Positions 26,341-34,598 are shown, counted from the stretch's first letter. The stretch is DNA of 64,000 nucleotides from Nitrospinota bacterium (GCA_029881495.1 JAOUMJ010000014.1:1-64000), one strand, 5' to 3'. The notes: generated from the letters alone by a model not told the origin. Numbers and translations: made by a program.

Positions 26341-26772
26341 CTAAATGTATTTCTTGCAGATATTGGCGCATTCACGGCACGACTTGGCGCACTCAACACA
26401 CTCCTTGTGCTCCTTGTGTTTCATGCAGATCTTTTCCGAAGCTATGCAAACACCCCGAACCACCTTCGCCATTGGGCCGATATGTCTCGACCCAAAAGAG
26501 GCCATCTTCATCATCGCTTCGCAGGTAGCTACCAGGTCCTGCACCGTCCTGCCGCACTCCGCCATTGAGATGTCTCCCTTCTCCAGGAGGTTGATGCTCA
26601 AACGGAGCGTCGTCTGCCCCGTACGGGCGCAATCGGCTGCTGACCTGGCGAGATCTTCCTGGATCAACATGCCTGAATCGTGCTTATGTTCTTTTTCCGC
26701 GGCAAATGCCGTCCCTACAGTACCGGCCAGGAGAGCGCCACCTGCCGCCATTATTACTTCTCTTCTATCCAC
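26341..26772 (-). CDS. Tat-exported cysteine-rich four-helix protein, copper-storage (Csp/DUF326) type
   Basis: The GTG at 26772 is chosen because AAGGAGG precedes it by 5 nt; the longer frame upstream lacks a site. The 143-residue protein begins with a twin-arginine-like signal (VDRREVIMAAGGALLAGTVGTAFA). The mature part holds ten cysteines spaced along helices, ending in CVECAKSCRECANICKKY. This is the pattern of four-helix-bundle copper-binding proteins such as Csp1, where Cys thiols inside the bundle store Cu(I). It is the last gene of the operon. Copper binding is inferred from the family; the metal is not proven. Confidence 0.78.
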   Translation of the reverse strand: MDRREVIMAAGGALLAGTVGTAFAAEKEHKHDSGMLIQEDLARSAADCARTGQTTLRLSINLLEKGDISMAECGRTVQDLVATCEAMMKMASFGSRHIGPMAKVVRGVCIASEKICMKHKEHKECVECAKSCRECANICKKYI

Positions 26773-26798
26773 CAAAACCTCCTTTTTAAAAACGGTTT

Positions 26799-27374
26799 CT
26801 ATTGCAACGCAAATTCCATCTTCAGCTTTACGGGGTATGGCGCACCGGAAGGGGGGGGAGGCAATGGGCTTGCCTTTTGCACAGCCTCCCGTGCCGCGTC
26901 GCACAGGATGTTATCTTTCCCTTCCACTACCAAACTTTCCACTTCCCCGTTCGGAAGCAATGTCATATGCACCTCTATCTCCCCGGTTATCCCTCTCCGC
27001 CTCGCCGCGGCCGGATAATATTTGCATCTCTCTATGCAGTCCATTACGACAGAGAGATAATGCTTCTTCTCCCGTTCGGTTTCCTCCTCGTCGAGTTGCG
27101 CAACCTCCTCTGAAATTTCTTCTTCAGGCTCGACTACCGGTTCCGGCTCCTCCACAGGTGCCGGGATCTCCTTTTTAACCACTTTCTTCGGTTTTGGTTT
27201 TGGTATCTCCTGTATCTTTTTCGGTTTGACGATCTTTCTGAACTTCGCTTTCACACTCGTGCTTTTGTCCGACTTGCCTGATTCGATTGAAATCAATTCG
27301 GCATTATTAAAAAACGCCGCGTGAAATCCTATCGAGACGGCCAGAGCAAGAGTTGCTATCGCGAAATCTTTCAC
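26799..27374 (-). CDS. tonB: TonB family energy-transducing protein
   Basis: The 191-residue protein has an N-terminal membrane helix containing the S-x3-H motif (S14, H18) needed for ExbB/ExbD coupling. A proline- and Lys/Glu-rich periplasmic spacer follows (about 45-95: KPKKIQEIPKPKPKK, PVEEPEPVVEPEEE). The C-terminal TonB domain has YYPAAARRRGITGEIEVHMTLLPNGEVESL. It starts with GTG sharing a base with the exbD stop (TAGTG). It should deliver proton-motive energy to the receptor encoded upstream in the same operon. Confidence 0.92.
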   Translation of the reverse strand: MKDFAIATLALAVSIGFHAAFFNNAELISIESGKSDKSTSVKAKFRKIVKPKKIQEIPKPKPKKVVKKEIPAPVEEPEPVVEPEEEISEEVAQLDEEETEREKKHYLSVVMDCIERCKYYPAAARRRGITGEIEVHMTLLPNGEVESLVVEGKDNILCDAAREAVQKASPLPPPPSGAPYPVKLKMEFALQ

Positions 27375-27778
27375 TATTCCGGCCTCTCCGTAATGATATC
27401 CACAGCCTCGGCTCCCGCTTTCCTTGCAGAATCGAAGATAGATACTGCGACGCCCAGGCCTGCCCTCTCATCCCCTCGAATGGCTACCTTTTTGTTCTTT
27501 ACCCCGGAGAATTTCTGGATAAAAACCTCTTCAACTTCCCCAAGCTCGACTGTCATGCCCGCTATGCTGACTTTCCCATCACCATTGATAACAACCTCGA
27601 CGGCCTTGTCGATATCAAGCGGAGTGGCGCTGTCCGCCTCCGGGAGATCCACCGTTACCGCTTCGTTCTTTACGAAATGGGCGGTGAGCATGAAGAACAC
27701 CAACAGGAGGAAGACTATGTCGATAAGCGGAGTGAGGTTGGGAATATTGCTTGCTCTCCTAAGCCCGTCAAACTCCAT
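27374..27778 (-). CDS. exbD: ExbD/TolR family biopolymer transport protein
   Basis: The ATG at 27778, overlapping the exbB end by 11 bp, gives the family N-terminus MEFDGLRRASNIPNLTPLID; a longer frame reaching 27853 would add residues unlike ExbD. The 134-residue protein has one membrane helix (IDIVFLLLVFFMLTAHF) with the proton-carrying aspartate at its start. A periplasmic domain with KKVAIRGDERAGLGVAVSIFD follows. With ExbB it forms the proton channel that drives TonB. Confidence 0.92.
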   Translation of the reverse strand: MEFDGLRRASNIPNLTPLIDIVFLLLVFFMLTAHFVKNEAVTVDLPEADSATPLDIDKAVEVVINGDGKVSIAGMTVELGEVEEVFIQKFSGVKNKKVAIRGDERAGLGVAVSIFDSARKAGAEAVDIITERPE

Positions 27779-28430
27779 CTGCCGCCCCTTTCCTGTGATG
27801 GATAACATCGACCGGTATTTCGCGTTCATGATGATGATGATGCAGTTTTTCAAGAATCATCGATGCGATCCGTTTCATCGAGTTCGCCCTGCGGTCAGCC
27901 GAACCTTCCAGCAGGTGAAGGAAAAAGAGTATCGGTATGGAGACGGAAAGGCCGACGCCTGTCGTTATCATGGCTTCCCATATGCCGCCGGCAAGGGCGT
28001 TTGCGTCAACCTTCCCCCCCGCCTGCTCGATCACCATAAATGCCTTTATCATTCCGGTTATCGTTCCAAGTAGGCCGAGAAGAGGAGCAGTATTGCCGAG
28101 AAAGGCAAGCGTCCTGAAACCGCGTTCCATTCGTTGCAGTTCCTCCGAGCCTACGCGCGAAGCGACTCTGCCGATGTCATCAACGCCGCGCGAGGACGCC
28201 GCAAGCATCTCCCTTATGATGGCCGCTTCCGGCCCTTTCGTAATTGCCGGGTCTTTCAAACCGCCATCCGAGATCGCATTTCCAAGACCCTCTTCGATAC
28301 TGCGCGGGGTAAATCCCATCCTTATGAAATGTATGTAGCGCTCAATTACAATTGCGAGGGCAATGACAGAGTAGAACGCCAGGATATAAACTACCGGCCC
28401 GCCCCTTGTGAAAATATCAGCAGTATCCAT
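27768..28430 (-). CDS. exbB: ExbB/TolQ/MotA family proton channel protein
   Basis: The 220-residue protein has three membrane segments, RTLAFLGNTAPLLGLLGTITGMIKAF near the middle and GIWEAMITTGVGLSVSIPILFFLHLL near the end, both typical of ExbB. It begins 3 bp after the PepSY gene. The C-terminal tail reads LHHHHHEREIPVDVIHHRKG, five consecutive histidines plus two more, unusual for ExbB and suggestive of cytoplasmic metal contact. The five-His run spans 27828-27842. Confidence 0.92.
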   Translation of the reverse strand: MDTADIFTRGGPVVYILAFYSVIALAIVIERYIHFIRMGFTPRSIEEGLGNAISDGGLKDPAITKGPEAAIIREMLAASSRGVDDIGRVASRVGSEELQRMERGFRTLAFLGNTAPLLGLLGTITGMIKAFMVIEQAGGKVDANALAGGIWEAMITTGVGLSVSIPILFFLHLLEGSADRRANSMKRIASMILEKLHHHHHEREIPVDVIHHRKGAADGV

Positions 28431-28433
28431 CGC

Positions 28434-30092
28434 CTACCTCTTGGTTGCCGCGACTTCGTTTGCCGCCGTCATGACGGCGCGCGGTTCGCGACGTGCCAGA
28501 TTCAAATATCCTTTTAAGCTCGGCTTCCAATGCCTCCATAATCTTGTAAGGCCCGTAACAACAAGAATAAGACCTATAACAGAAACAAGGTCGTTCACCC
28601 ATTTCCACTGTTCATGGAAGATCACGCCGCTATGCAATCCATCCAGAAAATAGAATATCGGAACGCCCGCGAGGATCGGCATATCCATTCGAATGGTTTC
28701 ATATTCGTCGCCGTTTACCCGAGCCTTGATCCCGCCATGTCCTTTCCATCCTATTCGTCCGTCGGGCAATACCAGCATATCGCTAGGCATATGTCCCGTA
28801 CCCTTGGCTTTTTCCCATTTCTTGCCAGGGAGTTTCATGTAGTTAGGAGAACCCATCCCCCCCGTGTATAAACCATCCCCGATACGCCTAAGCGTCCAGA
28901 CGAATACCGCGGGTTGACCGGGGAGATCTTCCCTGATCCACGTCCTGCCGGAATCGGCCGTCGTGAAGAGACCGGCGCGGCCTCCAAGGCTCAGCTTTTC
29001 GCTCTCTCCCGGATATCCCGCAACGGAATATATTTCATCGTCCCATGATCTCATCTCATATACAGGCGGGAGCCATTCCCTCCCGACGTTGACCTTTTTC
29101 ATCCAGTCGCCAAGCACATCGTTGTGGTCTATCAGTATCCCGGTAATTGCCAGATAGACAAATGGAATTACGGTAACTATCCCGAAAACGGTTGAATGAG
29201 AATGGAACAGCAGGCGCATAGTGCTTTTCTTGGTGAGATGTGTTTTCCGCGTCTGCGTTCCAATCTCTTTTTTCCATTTTTTCGGCATCCACCAGAACAG
29301 AAAACCTGTCAGCGACAGCGCCATCATCCCGATACCGCCCGCATCGTTTATCAGCAAAGAGCTTATCCCGGTAAATAGCCCTCTGCCGTAATGAAGGTCC
29401 CTTACAAATCTGGAAAGCCCGAAAGAATCGGGAAGCTGATCCTCCGTCAATCCGGAAAAGAAGATCCAAACCGGCTCTGATGTATCGGAAAGGTTCAAGC
29501 GGAAAACTTTGGTCCTTGACACACAGCCAACCAGTTCATCAGCACTTGAGCCTTCCGTAAGCGCGGTAATGAGGCTCCCTTCCAATGCAACCCTTGTCGC
29601 GGTCGCGCCCTTGTCGGAAGATAACCAAACGCCGTCATCGGTGGCAAGCCAGAGCTTCCCCCATCCATATACCGCATCCTCTACTATCGAAAGTATCTGG
29701 GGCGAGCCATCAAGCCCGATGAAATAGGTTTCCACCCAGTTGGCGCCGGCATCACTGCTTCTCCAGAGCCCCCGTCTCCCACCCGCAAGACGAACATCGC
29801 TCGTCGACGGGTCAATCCGGTACAACTGAATCGCACTGTCGGTACTTTTTTCAAGCACCTTCTGCGAAACGAGATATTCCGGAACGGTTACCTGCCAGAG
29901 CCATCTCCACTCTCCGCGGTGATCGATAAGAAAACCGGTAATTCCAAGAACAAATATCCAGAGCGCCGCAACCAATCCTCCCCACTTGTGGAGCCTGTGC
30001 ATATTTAACGGGCGCTTCCTTTCGGAAGCGCCCGGTGCAACAGTCTCCAACCAGGGGTGAGGTGGTTGAAAATTCTGTTTAATACTATTCAT
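28434..30092 (-). CDS. PepSY-associated membrane protein with Asp-box repeats
   Basis: The 552-residue protein has four membrane segments in the PepSY_TM arrangement: MHRLHKWGGLVAALWIFVLGITGF, DLHYGRGLFTGISSLL...LTGFLFWWM, VFGIVTVIPFVYLAITGILIDH and the last near VNDLVSVIGLILVVTGL. Conserved histidines lie at the membrane edges. Family members include FpvG, which reduces siderophore-bound iron in the periplasm. The two periplasmic parts carry Asp-box motifs (RSSDAGANW, SSDKGAT, TADSGRTW), so a small propeller-like domain seems inserted. The ATG at 30092 is preferred; an upstream ATG at 30125 lies inside the receptor gene. Confidence 0.82.
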   Translation of the reverse strand: MNSIKQNFQPPHPWLETVAPGASERKRPLNMHRLHKWGGLVAALWIFVLGITGFLIDHRGEWRWLWQVTVPEYLVSQKVLEKSTDSAIQLYRIDPSTSDVRLAGGRRGLWRSSDAGANWVETYFIGLDGSPQILSIVEDAVYGWGKLWLATDDGVWLSSDKGATATRVALEGSLITALTEGSSADELVGCVSRTKVFRLNLSDTSEPVWIFFSGLTEDQLPDSFGLSRFVRDLHYGRGLFTGISSLLINDAGGIGMMALSLTGFLFWWMPKKWKKEIGTQTRKTHLTKKSTMRLLFHSHSTVFGIVTVIPFVYLAITGILIDHNDVLGDWMKKVNVGREWLPPVYEMRSWDDEIYSVAGYPGESEKLSLGGRAGLFTTADSGRTWIREDLPGQPAVFVWTLRRIGDGLYTGGMGSPNYMKLPGKKWEKAKGTGHMPSDMLVLPDGRIGWKGHGGIKARVNGDEYETIRMDMPILAGVPIFYFLDGLHSGVIFHEQWKWVNDLVSVIGLILVVTGLTRLWRHWKPSLKGYLNLARREPRAVMTAANEVAATKR

Positions 30093-30099
30093 AAATAAC

Positions 30100-32181
30100 T
30101 CACATGAAGTCGTAATTGATCCCAAGGTAGTAGCTAAGCGGCGTTCCCGGCGCGTACTCTATCTTCTCGCCAAACTTGGAGCTTGAATACGAAGCTGCCG
30201 TAGCCCATCGCTCGTCGGTAACGTTCATAACGCGCCCGAAAACTTTCATCTTGCCGACAGGCATATTCGCCCTGAGGTTTAAAAGGGCGTGCCCCTCATA
30301 CTTCATCGTATTTCCGTCATCCATCCAGGAATCGCCAACCTTAACCCATTCAATTTCTGCCATCCCGCCGTTCATGAAGCCCGGGCGGAAACCGAGCCGC
30401 GTGTTGCCTACAAGCTTCGGAGCGGAGTTCATCTCGTTCCCGCTGTAATCGACGCCAGGTTTCGGTTGCCATGTACCGAATGTGTGTTCTGAATAGGAAA
30501 GACTCACTCCGAGATTCATCCAATCCGTCAGCGCAATACCGGAACCAAGCTCAACGCCCTGATGCTTTGTCTCGCCGGCATTGAGGCTCTCTCTCGTATT
30601 GTCATCATTCGTGTAGCTTACGATGTCGTCGGTCTTTATCATGCTGTAAACCGAGAGTTCCCAATCGGTCTTCTCTCCAACTTCACCTCGAAGACCAACC
30701 TCATAGCTGTCCACCTTTACAGGTTTCAGACCTACCGTATTCTCGGCCTGTCCCTGCCTGAAGAGCTGGCTCTGTGAAGGTGCGCGGAACGCGTGGTTAT
30801 AGGATACAAAACCGTTGAACGAATCGCTGAACTGGTACGTCGCCCCCAGCTTTGGGCTAAGGTGCGTGTAGTCGACGGTAGTAGACGCCGGGCGACGATA
30901 CTTGCCGGTATCGAGGTCTGTCAGCTTGTTTGTATAGTCATAGCCGATTGAATCGTACCTCACGCCGCCTGTGATCCTCAGCTTTTCGGCAGGTGAAAGC
31001 TCGGCATGGACGTACGGGGAGATACCCATGAATGTTACGTCGTAGTCGTATATCGTGTCGCCGTCCGTATAGCTGGTATAGATGTTTCCTTCCTTCACCG
31101 GAGAGATAGCCTGCTCGTTCTGGTTGCCGGGACTGTTGTCCACATCAACGCCCATGATCAACCTGGTCCTTAAAGGCGCAAAGTCCTTTCTGTATTTAGC
31201 CATGACGCCATATGAATCGTTGTTCGAATTCAAGATGGCCGGATCGTAGCTTAGCGACCAGTTCGCTATATACCCGAGGCTGTTCTGACGCACATACGGC
31301 GTAACGCTGACAAGCGAATCAGCCGACTCTTTCGTCATCTCTGCGGAAACCCTTAGAGCCCCCACCTTTCGCCAGGATATCGGAGTGTAATTAAGCGTTG
31401 GATTGTTTTCATAATCTTCCTTTGAGATCCTGGAGGAGCCTGCCGTCTGCTGATCGATATTTGAATACGCGACCACCGTCTTCATGGCAATTCCGTTTGA
31501 GAAAAAGGCATCCCAGCGGACATTCGCGCTCTGCCTGTCGTAATCGGTCGCGTCGCGCCAGCCGTCGGTATGGGTCATGTTCAGGTCGAGCCTTACTCCG
31601 TTATCGCCAAATTTGTCGCCAACCGACAACAGCGCCCTCTGCCATCCAAACGAACCGCCTTCAAGGTCCAGGTTCAACTCAGGCTCAAGTGGGGTTGGCC
31701 GGGTCAGGACGTTAATAACGCCGCCAATCGCGTCGCTTCCATAAAGCGCGGTTCCCGGCCCCTTATTTACTTCAATTCCGCCCGACTGCGGGATATTAAC
31801 TTCGTATAACGCATTGTGGTTGAAAAATCCCGTTGAGCGTGTCGGTATGCCGTCCTCAAGGAAAAGGTAAACGGGACTCGTGGTTATCGGCTGTCTGATG
31901 GCAGTCTGATGCCCCTCGCCCCCTGTTACGTTTACATTGACGCCGGGTATCCTGTTCATAATATCCGATGGATGAGCAGGCCTTACTTCCTCTATCTCTT
32001 TGCCTGAAAGCGTGTCGACAGTCGCTGTCGCCTCCGATTTCGGCTGTTCTTCGCGCGTACCCGTAACTGTAATTTTGCCGACCGCGGCGCCATCCGATTC
32101 AGCCTTTACGTCTCCGGCTACCGCCAGGGTTATGAAAAAAACCGCCGCGGAAAACCATCCAAATCTCTTTGCACTAAACAT
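30100..32181 (-). CDS. TonB-dependent outer-membrane receptor
   Basis: The 693-residue protein has a signal peptide (about 1-27), then a TonB-box-like stretch (KITVTGTREEQ). The plug domain follows at about 50-165 with PSDIMNRIPGVNVNVTGGEG, LFLEDGIPTRSTGFFNHNAL and VNKGPGTALYGSDAIGGVINV. A 22-strand-type barrel ends in LGINYDFM. The GGEGHQTAIR and FNHN histidines are in the plug. AAGGGG precedes the ATG. The operon supplies its own TonB, ExbB and ExbD. Substrate is unknown; the neighbours argue for a metal, most likely copper. The barrel ends with methionine rather than the usual phenylalanine. Confidence 0.92.
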   Translation of the reverse strand: MFSAKRFGWFSAAVFFITLAVAGDVKAESDGAAVGKITVTGTREEQPKSEATATVDTLSGKEIEEVRPAHPSDIMNRIPGVNVNVTGGEGHQTAIRQPITTSPVYLFLEDGIPTRSTGFFNHNALYEVNIPQSGGIEVNKGPGTALYGSDAIGGVINVLTRPTPLEPELNLDLEGGSFGWQRALLSVGDKFGDNGVRLDLNMTHTDGWRDATDYDRQSANVRWDAFFSNGIAMKTVVAYSNIDQQTAGSSRISKEDYENNPTLNYTPISWRKVGALRVSAEMTKESADSLVSVTPYVRQNSLGYIANWSLSYDPAILNSNNDSYGVMAKYRKDFAPLRTRLIMGVDVDNSPGNQNEQAISPVKEGNIYTSYTDGDTIYDYDVTFMGISPYVHAELSPAEKLRITGGVRYDSIGYDYTNKLTDLDTGKYRRPASTTVDYTHLSPKLGATYQFSDSFNGFVSYNHAFRAPSQSQLFRQGQAENTVGLKPVKVDSYEVGLRGEVGEKTDWELSVYSMIKTDDIVSYTNDDNTRESLNAGETKHQGVELGSGIALTDWMNLGVSLSYSEHTFGTWQPKPGVDYSGNEMNSAPKLVGNTRLGFRPGFMNGGMAEIEWVKVGDSWMDDGNTMKYEGHALLNLRANMPVGKMKVFGRVMNVTDERWATAASYSSSKFGEKIEYAPGTPLSYYLGINYDFM

Positions 32182-32233
32182 CTAATACCCCTTTTTAAAA
32201 TTCATTCGTGTTGCGGGCCGTTCATTGCGGCCA

Positions 32234-32287
32234 CTGCCTGATGTGTTTTCCCAGGCTTTCGGAGTGGAGATTCGGCAGATCAGGCAG
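32234..32287 (-). promoter_or_regulatory. Inverted repeat in the leader of the TonB receptor gene
   Basis: CTGCCTGAT (32234-32242) and ATCAGGCAG (32279-32287) form a perfect 9-bp stem across 36 nt, within the 262-bp gap before the receptor gene. Reading as RNA on the minus strand, smaller stems can form inside. It is a candidate structured leader or internal attenuator. A cobalamin riboswitch was considered and not supported. Confidence 0.4.
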
Positions 32288-32443
32288 AAACCTCTTCTGA
32301 CTGCGCACATCACCTTCCGGAAAAAACTCTCATCCAGTGAAGGGAACTATCAGCAGATGCATGAAGAAATGACTTTCTGCCATAAACATCGCTTGGTGCA
32401 GCTCCCCGCAAGAACGGAGAAAATCCTGGGAAATTTTGAAGGA

Positions 32444-32911
32444 TTAGGCGATTGGGGGTCGATCGGGGATGAATGAAAATGCAAAATCGCTGACGGACTC
32501 AAAGCCGCGCTCCAGCTTGAACACCCCGAAGTTCGAGACTTCGGGAACACTTACAAAAATAATATCGCTATTGAACTGGAATGCCTGATCCGGCGCGCCG
32601 TCCATGCCGGAACAGCTCCTTATCGTGCAACCACCTTTATGCAGATCGCATTTGCCGTGACTGTTGAGATTGCACTTCATAGCGGCATGTTTGCAACTCC
32701 CCTTCGCTCCCGACATTGCCATTTTGTGGCCGGTCATCGGTATCTCGGAGCCATGCGTTGCTTCCATCATTTTTCCGTGGTGCTCCGCTTTGGACATGTC
32801 GTGGGAATTGCCGTGGTCGGTACAGCCATGTTTCGCCGTGCCGGCAAGCGACGCCATAGGCGTGGAAGCCACGTAAAAAACAACGGTCAATATCGCAAAT
32901 GTTTTTCTCAT
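32444..32911 (-). CDS. Secreted His/Met/Cys-rich protein, putative copper-binding
   Basis: The 155-residue protein starts with a clear signal peptide (MRKTFAILTVVFYVASTPMASLAG). Residues 25-105 are packed with potential metal ligands: KHGCTDHGNSHDMSKAEHHG, MMEATHGSEIPMTGHKMAMSG, CKHAAMKCN, HGKCDLHKGGCTIRSC. The last 45 residues are a separate hydrophobic/aromatic stretch ending FIPDRPPIA. Met, His and Cys together favour Cu(I)/Cu(II). It resembles small His-rich proteins found beside copper TonB receptors, but I cannot assign a family. It is the first gene of the operon, with GGGAATGGG before the ATG. Confidence 0.72.
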   Translation of the reverse strand: MRKTFAILTVVFYVASTPMASLAGTAKHGCTDHGNSHDMSKAEHHGKMMEATHGSEIPMTGHKMAMSGAKGSCKHAAMKCNLNSHGKCDLHKGGCTIRSCSGMDGAPDQAFQFNSDIIFVSVPEVSNFGVFKLERGFESVSDFAFSFIPDRPPIA

Positions 32912-32964
32912 CCCATTCCCATGCTTGTTAAATCCTGAATGCGGATCCCCATTTCCAAATCAGG

Positions 32965-33002
32965 GTACAACATATTAGAAAGCAAATTGTACATTCTGTC
33001 AA
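32965..33002 (-). promoter_or_regulatory. Near-consensus promoter with overlapping inverted repeat (operon operator)
   Basis: Reading the minus strand, a perfect TTGACA (33002-32997) is followed after 17 bp by TCTAAT (32979-32974), one change from TATAAT. GTACAA lies in the spacer (32992-32987) and its inverted copy TTGTAC just after the -10 (32970-32965), over the expected start near 32967. This is where a repressor dimer would block initiation. It lies 55 bp before the first operon gene, so the operon is probably switchable, presumably by metal. Confidence 0.65.
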
Positions 33003-33010
33003 ATTTGGGG

Positions 33011-34372
33011 CTAAAAAATGTTTTCCAGAAGGGAATCGACATGCTTGATGCCGACAATTTTCAGTTTGCCATTATCGGCAAGTTTTTCCGCGCCGACCGC
33101 TGGAACAACGGCCCTCTTCATCCCCATCCTCTGCGCCTCCTTGAGCCTAACCTCAAGGGAAGATACCGGCCTCACCTCGCCTCCGAGCCCTACTTCACCG
33201 ATGAAGACCGTCCCCTTTGCAACGCTGATATTCCTGAAACTCCCCGCAATCGCCGCGGAGACTGCGAGGTCGCTTCCAGGATCTTCTATACGCACTCCAC
33301 CTGCCGCCGAAACATAAATATCCTCAACGTCCAGCATCAAACCGGCGCGCTTCTGGAGGATCGCCGCCAGAAGAACGAGCCGGTTGTAATCGAATCCAAC
33401 CGCTGTCCGCCTGGGGTTACCGAAACTCGTTGGGGTTACCAGCGACTGGAGTTCCACGAGTATCGGTCGCGTACCGGAGAGGGTGCATGTAATTACCGAC
33501 CCGCTGGAGGGCTTTTCAGATGAATTGATAAAAAGCTCCGACGGGTTTTCCACCTCCACCAGCCCCGACCCCCTCATCTCGAATACCCCTATCTCCTGGG
33601 TGGAACCAAAGCGGTTTTTCACCGACCTGAGGATACGGAACGAGTGATCCTTGTCCCCTTCAAAATAGAGAACCGTGTCGACCATATGCTCCAGAACCCT
33701 CGGCCCGGCAATCGCGCCATCCTTCGTGACATGGCCGACAAGGAACAGCGGAACATTAAGCGTTTTTGCCGTCCTCATAAAACATGAAGTCGCCTCTCTC
33801 AACTGCCCCACGCTTCCGGGGGCCGCTGAGAGCTGTTCCGTAAAAACCGTCTGTACCGAATCGACAACCACAAACGACGGCATCAACTCCTCTATTCTGG
33901 CGGTAATAATCTCGACATTTGTTTCCGGAAAAACATATATGGAGGCTGAGTCTATGCCTAATCGGTCAGCTCTTATCTTTACCTGTTGCGGAGATTCCTC
34001 GCCGGTGACGTATAGCACCTTGCTGTTTGCGGCGAGCTTTCCGCAAAGCTGAAGAACCAGCGTAGATTTTCCTATACCGGGGTCGCCTCCGATAAGAACC
34101 AGAGAACCGTCCACAACACCCCCGCCCAAAACACGGTCGAGTTCCACGATTCCGCTCTTTTTTCTCCCTGCGGATTCCGCCGGAAGGTCAGAAAGGGGAA
34201 CGGGAGCGGACGGAGATGAACCGAGGGAGAACGCCCCCCGCTTGACGACCGGTTTTACCGCCTCCTCCTGAAAGGTGTTCCAGCTATTGCAGTCGGGACA
34301 GCGCCCTATCCATTTCGGCTGGCTGGAGCCACACTCCTGGCAGACATACTGGGATCTTGCCTTTTTCGCCAT
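33011..34372 (-). CDS. radA: DNA repair protein RadA (Sms)
   Basis: The 453-residue protein is full length. It has the N-terminal four-cysteine zinc finger CQECGSSQPKWIGRCPDC, the RecA-like ATPase with Walker A GGDPGIGKSTL near residue 94, the RadA signature KNRFGSTQEIGVFEM near 255, and a C-terminal Lon-protease-like domain. RadA is a branch-migration helicase in recombination. It is the last gene before the metal operon on the same strand but has a different role; the strong promoter between them marks a separate unit. Confidence 0.96.
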   Translation of the reverse strand: MAKKARSQYVCQECGSSQPKWIGRCPDCNSWNTFQEEAVKPVVKRGAFSLGSSPSAPVPLSDLPAESAGRKKSGIVELDRVLGGGVVDGSLVLIGGDPGIGKSTLVLQLCGKLAANSKVLYVTGEESPQQVKIRADRLGIDSASIYVFPETNVEIITARIEELMPSFVVVDSVQTVFTEQLSAAPGSVGQLREATSCFMRTAKTLNVPLFLVGHVTKDGAIAGPRVLEHMVDTVLYFEGDKDHSFRILRSVKNRFGSTQEIGVFEMRGSGLVEVENPSELFINSSEKPSSGSVITCTLSGTRPILVELQSLVTPTSFGNPRRTAVGFDYNRLVLLAAILQKRAGLMLDVEDIYVSAAGGVRIEDPGSDLAVSAAIAGSFRNISVAKGTVFIGEVGLGGEVRPVSSLEVRLKEAQRMGMKRAVVPAVGAEKLADNGKLKIVGIKHVDSLLENIF

Positions 34373-34537
34373 TTTCTTTAATAGACTACCCCTAGATTGT
34401 TAAAAGCTACCCGTAGAGTATAAACCGCATCATTTCACTGGTTACTTTTTATTATTAGAACCAAATATTTTAAAGAAAAATCCTTGAATAAAAGGCCTGT
34501 TGCAAGCGAAGAGATCTATTCGTCCCCGCAAAAAACC

Positions 34538-34556
34538 GGTATTTGTAACATTTTCG
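34538..34556 (+). promoter_or_regulatory. Motif upstream of queH shared with hemA; TGTAAC/GTTACA dyad
   Basis: GGTATTTGTAACATTTTCG matches the hemA-upstream sequence (18912-18930) apart from two T-run lengths. Here TGTAAC is also repeated inverted as GTTACA 14 nt downstream. It lies 43-61 bp before the queH start in the radA/queH divergent gap. Confidence 0.3.
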
Positions 34557-34598
34557 CATTTCCGTTACATATGCTATTCTAAAAAGAAGAGATAAAAT

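Noticed and set aside
32190-32443. Cobalamin riboswitch before the TonB receptor
   Set aside because: The minus strand has AGCCTGGGAAAAC near a stem, but the B12 box (AGCCAGGAGACCTGCC) and the preceding GGTG/CCCGC core do not match.
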